From contig JADMXW010000022.1 of assembly GCA_015548865.1 (NCBI GenBank), positions 1-64,000 of the forward strand: 64,000 nucleotides of DNA. Reading direction: 5' to 3'. The notes under the pieces were generated by a model that was given only the letters and a program-made list of their open reading frames with translations, made no database searches and was not told where the DNA came from. Shown here piece after piece: positions 59,625 to 64,000 of the stretch (its first letter is position 1; every line of letters starts with the position of its first letter). The position numbers and the translations under genes were made by a program. The stretch is from Serratia marcescens (GTDB taxonomy: Bacteria > Pseudomonadota > Gammaproteobacteria > Enterobacterales > Enterobacteriaceae).

Positions 59625-60146
59625 TTAAAGACCAAAGTTATCTTTAAAATGGCCTTGGTTCTTCCAGGATGAATTCTCCATCACACAGCATTCAAATACT
59701 GTATTCAGGCCGTCATCTGGAAATTTAAGGGCATCGTTGCCTATACGAATGATGTTACCGATGAGTTCACGGGCTAACTGAGAATTACGCAAGAAACGCG
59801 TAAAGAACTCATTGCTGATATGTTTGCCCAGGTTATAAGCAAATTCAAGCAACGTTGCATCGTTAGCAGTCAGCACCGCACCAGATTCAGATGCGTAATA
59901 AAAAACATTCTCTTGGCAACCGAGGTTTTTCATTGCGCGGAGAAACAACATTTCTCCTTCCATATCCATAAGGCGAAAAATTATATCAATATCAGATTCA
60001 TCGTTTACGACAGCACCGACAGCATCATAAAGTACGGCAGCGGGAGCTTGTTCAAACTCATCACGTTCGTAATTCATCAACATACGGTTTTGTGCGTTAT
60101 TAAAGCTATCAATATGATCTGATTTAGCAGTAGTTGAAGTATACAT
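59625..60146 (-). CDS. Hypothetical protein
   Basis: A 173-residue helical protein (LIGNIIRIGNDALKFPDDGLNTVFE near the end). No recognised domain. It follows the 60168 gene by 21 bp in a run of six small genes at the right end. Confidence 0.65.
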   Translation of the reverse strand: MYTSTTAKSDHIDSFNNAQNRMLMNYERDEFEQAPAAVLYDAVGAVVNDESDIDIIFRLMDMEGEMLFLRAMKNLGCQENVFYYASESGAVLTANDATLLEFAYNLGKHISNEFFTRFLRNSQLARELIGNIIRIGNDALKFPDDGLNTVFECCVMENSSWKNQGHFKDNFGL

Positions 60147-60167
60147 GAGTGACTCCTTAGAAATTTT

Positions 60168-60557
60168 CTACCAGACAGTTTGTTCTTTCATGAAGTCAGC
60201 CTCATTCGCTATAAAGCGTTTTGCTTCATTCATCGCCGCATCGAAATGTTTATTACCCAACTTACGTCCTAGATCAGTTATCTGTTCAACAAGAAGAGCA
60301 CATTCAGGGTGAGTAAATCGTCCACCACCTTGGCAGTAAGTTAAACGAGTAACCAGCATTAATGCCTTCGACTCATTTTGTGTTACATGAAAGATGGTTT
60401 TCTGAGTTCCTATCCCTCGTTCGTTCAGAATATTAATGGTATCCATATCGGCGAGTAGTAACCTTAAGTCCTGCAAATCTCTATCGATTGAATGAGGTCG
60501 CAATGACATATCGCCAGACACAAAACCATAGATATCCTCGGTTTCAGAATGAAACAT
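60168..60557 (-). CDS. Hypothetical protein
   Basis: A 129-residue helical protein (LGRKLGNKHFDAAMNEAKRFIAN near the end). The C-terminal pattern L.xxLGNKHF..A.NEAKRFI resembles the LGKHISNEFFTRFL of its neighbour, so the two may share ancestry. Confidence 0.6.
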   Translation of the reverse strand: MFHSETEDIYGFVSGDMSLRPHSIDRDLQDLRLLLADMDTINILNERGIGTQKTIFHVTQNESKALMLVTRLTYCQGGGRFTHPECALLVEQITDLGRKLGNKHFDAAMNEAKRFIANEADFMKEQTVW

Positions 60558-60581
60558 ATATACCTCGATAAATTAAATGAA

Positions 60582-60842
60582 TTAGAAGATACCCGGCTTA
60601 CACCGCAATAGAGCATTAAATATCTGCTCACGAGCCTCAGAAGGATTTACTTGTTTTGCAATTCCTTCAATCCACTCATCAACCGGCAATCGGGTAAAAT
60701 GATGGTCTGTATTGCGAATCCTGATTGCAATGACAGCCCAGTGAGCGAGAGCATACTGAATATAATGCTTATCGCCTTGTGCAACTTCACCGCGTATTCT
60801 GGCGGTGCGGTTGTTATACTCTATCAACGCGCAGCCACTCAT
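60582..60842 (-). CDS. Small hypothetical protein
   Basis: An 86-residue protein with no recognised domain. Contains two Cys. Confidence 0.55.
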   Translation of the reverse strand: MSGCALIEYNNRTARIRGEVAQGDKHYIQYALAHWAVIAIRIRNTDHHFTRLPVDEWIEGIAKQVNPSEAREQIFNALLRCKPGIF

Positions 60843-60869
60843 ACAGACTCCAGTTATTAATCTATATAG

Positions 60870-61091
60870 TTAAAAGACAATTCCATCATCAATCGCCGTC
60901 AGGCTTTCGATCTTTGAAATGTCGATGAAGTTAAATCGTCGTACATTGTTTGCAGTAATAATCCGACCGTCATTAAGCTGAATGATCTCACTTTCTTTAT
61001 CAGAACGTGATGGCCATGAAGCGATAACAGAGTCTTCAGTAATTACATAATGCCGACTATTTGATATAAACAAAATGCATGGGATATCCAT
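60870..61091 (-). CDS. Small hypothetical protein
   Basis: A 73-residue beta-rich protein (YVITEDSVIASWPSR, NDGRIITANNVRRFNFIDI). No recognised domain. Confidence 0.55.
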   Translation of the reverse strand: MDIPCILFISNSRHYVITEDSVIASWPSRSDKESEIIQLNDGRIITANNVRRFNFIDISKIESLTAIDDGIVF

Positions 61092-61124
61092 TAAATGAGA
61101 CTCCAGACATTCAGTCTTTAAAGA

Positions 61125-61352
61125 TTAAAATTCTGTAGTACCAATCCATACATCATTAATATATGCATCGGCCCCAAACTCAACACCACAAGGCTGTACT
61201 TTATCCAGGGTTTCGAACGTCCATCCTTCTTCAGGAGGCCATTGGAAAAGCAATGGCGCTCCATCCAAATATTTTATGGCGAGAACCCCATGACGAAGAG
61301 GTGCGAGGATATCTGTTTCACCGGGTCTCACTTTAACCCAATAATGAATCAT
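61125..61352 (-). CDS. Small hypothetical protein
   Basis: A 75-residue Trp-containing beta-rich protein. No recognised domain. Ends close to the 60870 gene's start. Confidence 0.55.
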   Translation of the reverse strand: MIHYWVKVRPGETDILAPLRHGVLAIKYLDGAPLLFQWPPEEGWTFETLDKVQPCGVEFGADAYINDVWIGTTEF

Positions 61353-61362
61353 GATGTCACCT

Positions 61363-61671
61363 TTATTGATTTACCCGAGGAATGAATTGGGTTTGGGTGG
61401 TTATATCAGACATGAGTTCATAAATCTTGTATGGCCACCAATTTGAATCCATATCACGGAAGAAATGAACCTCAGTGATATCGGGACACATCGGATGCCA
61501 TAGGTTAAAAACCATAAGTTCAGATGCCTCAACCTCAATGAACTGATTGATTGAGGTTTTCCTGAACTCATTCGTGGAAATAAACCCTATTAGATCCTCC
61601 AATTGATTAAGCAATAAACCCGCTTGTAGCAGTTCAGAGGAACTATCGAAGTCATGTTTTAAAATATTCAT
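61363..61671 (-). CDS. Small hypothetical protein
   Basis: A 102-residue protein started at 61671 behind GGAGACTAAC; a longer frame from 61866 overlaps the upstream gene and its terminator. No recognised domain. Confidence 0.6.
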   Translation of the reverse strand: MNILKHDFDSSSELLQAGLLLNQLEDLIGFISTNEFRKTSINQFIEVEASELMVFNLWHPMCPDITEVHFFRDMDSNWWPYKIYELMSDITTQTQFIPRVNQ

Positions 61672-61692
61672 GTTAGTCTCCAGCGTGGCACG

Positions 61693-61721
61693 AAAAAAAC
61701 GCTGACCGAAGTCAGCGTTTG
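61693..61721 (-). terminator. Intrinsic terminator after the 61727 gene
   Basis: AACGCTGAC/GTCAGCGTT perfect stem with a seven-T run on the minus strand. Confidence 0.85.
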
Positions 61722-61726
61722 TATTA

Positions 61727-62227
61727 TTACAGAGGTTTATTCTTAAGCGGCTTCGCAGCCTCTTTAGGATAAGTGTGATAAAACGCTTTTCTGTATTTTT
61801 CGTATCCAATACGTTGGGATGCAACATGTTCCATATTAGTGGGAGCAGTAAAGTGATGACACGCAATCAGTCTTGCTTGTTTTGCCAATTCACTTGACCA
61901 CTCGTGCAGGATTTCCATCCGGGTTTCGAATGGATCAAGACCCGCTATTTTGCAGCAACTCGTAAATGAACATAAGTCTTCCTGATTTTCTTCCGAACAA
62001 ATCCAGAGGATTTCATCCACACGCTGCTCACCAGTACTACGGTATGCAGTCATGATATATATACTATCCCGAATTATTTCGTAAGCCATCTTTGATGAAA
62101 AACGAAGTTCATAATTATGTTCTGAATCGGCTGATATCAGATCATATTCACTTTCAGTGGCATCGAAAATACTCATGAATGAGAGTTGATTTTCGTGAAC
62201 CACTTTAGATTTTGCGGTTGCAGACAT
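61727..62227 (-). CDS. Hypothetical protein
   Basis: A 166-residue protein started at MSATAKSKVV (62227). No domain; it has a Cys pair (SFTSCCKIAG) and a Lys/Pro C-terminus. It lies just downstream of the VWA gene. Confidence 0.6.
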   Translation of the reverse strand: MSATAKSKVVHENQLSFMSIFDATESEYDLISADSEHNYELRFSSKMAYEIIRDSIYIMTAYRSTGEQRVDEILWICSEENQEDLCSFTSCCKIAGLDPFETRMEILHEWSSELAKQARLIACHHFTAPTNMEHVASQRIGYEKYRKAFYHTYPKEAAKPLKNKPL

Positions 62228-62290
62228 AATGATCACCTTTAAAATAAATTAAATTAATTTAGAAAGCTAAAACGGAAATTAAAATACAGA

Positions 62291-63961
62291 TTAAGACATG
62301 AGAGCTTTACGGGTTACTTCAAAGAGTTTGCTACGTAAGGCAGAAACAGAACCGACAGAAACACCGGTATCACCAAAAAGACTTTTCATCATGCGGTCAC
62401 TGGCATCACCGAAACCGATGCCAATAACGATGATGTCATCATCTTTAGCGCTTTGTATCATCGCTCGCGCAGAAGCCATATCATCAGGCTGGCCATCAGT
62501 TGCTATAACCAATACATGGCGATCCGCTTTAGCTGACGTCAGGTCTGCAAGTGCAGGCCATAACGATTCGCAAAGAGGAGTACAGCCTTGCGTACCAATA
62601 CCAAACTGATGAGTTCCTATAGCTGTCCGTAAAGTTTGCTCCCGTCCTTTTAACAGACCTACGCTATTATGTGCGGCGTGTGGGAAATGGTATGCCGAGG
62701 TAGTTACCCCCTGAATACCATCGAGCGCATACAACATTGATACAACAGCGGCTTCAGCCTCTTTAACCGACCGGCTCATTGACCCGCTAGAGTCCAGCAG
62801 GATAGTAAAAGCAGAACTGACATCTACTGCCTTGGACTTATGTTTAAAAAGACGCGTATTGCCCAGCATGGCACTGGTAACCAGTCGAGAATCAAGCTTA
62901 CGACCAGTTTCACGATGTGTTCTTCTCACCGCTCTTACACCCTGTAACAACCCATGAAGTGATTGGCGTAACCCGGTAGCCATCTGCACCCCTAAACTTA
63001 CGGATGCATTACCGGTATCGTGCCGCTTCGCAGGTGCTACTGAATATGGAGTAGGTGAAACGATACGTTGATGCGGGGGTACTTTGTCTTTGATTAACTG
63101 ATTGAGCTTATCTGAAGTGTTCTGTCCAGTACGGCCAAGGTCATTCGATGTGGTTCCTTCGAAAGGGTCTTTACCGCCCTGGGACATGTTAACGACAGAA
63201 GCTTCACCCGAAGCATTTGAGCCCGGTTGGGAAGCTCCGGCTTTGTTGTCACCAGAGTCGGAAGCAGGAGTATTACGATTAGCTGACGTTGACGATGAGT
63301 TATCGTTTTCATCATCGCTATCGTTTTGCCCATGTTCTTTATCTGGTGCGCCACCGGTATTACCATCAGGATCTGAAGAAGGCCCATTCTGACCGGCTGA
63401 CGATGACGGCGAGCCGCCATTACCGCCTGAACTTACAGTCTGGCCATCCCCATTTTTGTCAGAACTGTCGGATGACTGGCCCGGCTCTGACGAACTGTCA
63501 TCGCCTTTGCTGTCACCATAATCAGCGCCCTGATTATCATCCTGCGGAGGTTCTTCTTGCTCATTAGTTTCGTTAAATGCATCTACTGCGAGGTCATATA
63601 ACCGACATGCAACTTCAAACACCTTTTTAATCGAGGTTGCTTGTACTGCTTCAGCCATAACCGTCATAGCTTTGTCGTACAGCTCCAGCCCGAAGATGCG
63701 TTCAAAGTCTTCACGCACTTGCTTTGTTGGGATAGTTAAACCGTTGAAGCGGTTCAAACCACAAGTAAGCAGGGTATCCAGAAATACCGATGAAGCTTTA
63801 TCACAGGATTCCGCTTCTTCACTGAACAAAAAATGATTCAGTGAATTGAGATACTTCAATGTACCTGGATAGCGACAACTCATCGCACGTTCAATGCGCA
63901 AATCTTCGCAAAGATTGACCAGGTGTCTAAGTACCTCAACGTTGTATTTATCCGACTCCAT
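62291..63961 (-). CDS. CobT-like VWA-domain protein, frame open to the right edge
   Basis: A 556-residue protein from ATG at 63961. N-terminal helical domain, then a long Ser/Asp/Glu/Gly-rich linker (about 140-270), and a C-terminal VWA domain with MIDAS residues LLDSSGSMS and later TDGQPDD. This is the layout of cobaltochelatase CobT-type proteins, found on large plasmids usually beside a MoxR/CobS-like AAA ATPase. The same frame stays open upstream to position 64000, so the true start may lie outside the window. Confidence 0.8.
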   Translation of the reverse strand: MESDKYNVEVLRHLVNLCEDLRIERAMSCRYPGTLKYLNSLNHFLFSEEAESCDKASSVFLDTLLTCGLNRFNGLTIPTKQVREDFERIFGLELYDKAMTVMAEAVQATSIKKVFEVACRLYDLAVDAFNETNEQEEPPQDDNQGADYGDSKGDDSSSEPGQSSDSSDKNGDGQTVSSGGNGGSPSSSAGQNGPSSDPDGNTGGAPDKEHGQNDSDDENDNSSSTSANRNTPASDSGDNKAGASQPGSNASGEASVVNMSQGGKDPFEGTTSNDLGRTGQNTSDKLNQLIKDKVPPHQRIVSPTPYSVAPAKRHDTGNASVSLGVQMATGLRQSLHGLLQGVRAVRRTHRETGRKLDSRLVTSAMLGNTRLFKHKSKAVDVSSAFTILLDSSGSMSRSVKEAEAAVVSMLYALDGIQGVTTSAYHFPHAAHNSVGLLKGREQTLRTAIGTHQFGIGTQGCTPLCESLWPALADLTSAKADRHVLVIATDGQPDDMASARAMIQSAKDDDIIVIGIGFGDASDRMMKSLFGDTGVSVGSVSALRSKLFEVTRKALMS

Positions 63962-64000
63962 ATGCTCTTGAATGAATATCTTAAGATCACCAAAATCAGT

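Noticed and set aside
1..64000. tRNA, rRNA and a replication initiator gene
   Set aside because: Looked for but none recognised; the replication region is probably outside the window.

Overview
The window looks like part of a large conjugative plasmid of Enterobacterales. It has no chromosomal housekeeping genes, rRNA or tRNA. It carries two plasmid partition modules (ParA/ParB and an actin-type ParM/ParR), an F-type mating-pair set (TraF, TraH, TraG, TraN), a FlhD/FlhC-like activator pair as in the IncC and SXT/R391 transfer systems, a MobI-like protein, two toxin-antitoxin modules, a Tn7-like transposon end, one IS4-family element and many small plasmid proteins of unknown function. I see no replication initiator gene and do not assign an incompatibility group. 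The family calls come from reading motifs; no database search was run.

Layout. 1-4992: the tnsA-tnsB-tnsC-tniQ side of a Tn7-like transposon, all on the minus strand, with a recognisable transposon tip at about 4992; it interrupts a plasmid gene (4993-5774), and its tniQ is broken. 5815-8603: a small gene plus parB and parA. 8784-9145: seven 56-bp direct repeats upstream of parA, with a lone inverted copy at 13028-13052. 9258-43279: a long accessory block, almost all minus strand, of about 40 small genes. It includes HNH nuclease, HAD phosphatase, glutaredoxin-like, Lar-like, DinG-like helicase and several zinc-ribbon proteins, CcdA/CcdB, a plus-strand Xre/RES toxin-antitoxin pair, a cluster of small membrane proteins, and an IS4-family insertion at 35302-36640. 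44156-45770: MobI-like gene, 157-bp-period repeats and an AT-rich region that could hold oriT and/or parC. 45771-48984: one plus-strand operon parM-parR-lytic transglycosylase-flhD-like-flhC-like. 49112-59408: lipoprotein gene, traN, a small membrane ORF, and traG, traH, traF with a small HTH-like gene. 59625-63961: small unknown genes and a CobT-like VWA protein that runs to the right edge.

The most striking pattern is a dispersed promoter-like element: CTTCGTCACC, then about 16 nt, then a TAATRG-like hexamer, usually with an inverted repeat over the start region. There are about 17 copies. Most lie 60-78 bp upstream of the first gene of a separate transcription unit, and many units end in their own intrinsic terminator. 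One copy faces the opposite way, upstream of the plus-strand lipoprotein gene at 49112. This looks like a plasmid-specific regulon. Candidate explanations are a dedicated activator or a zygotically active single-stranded promoter of the Frpo type; the orientation test that separates them is given in the findings.
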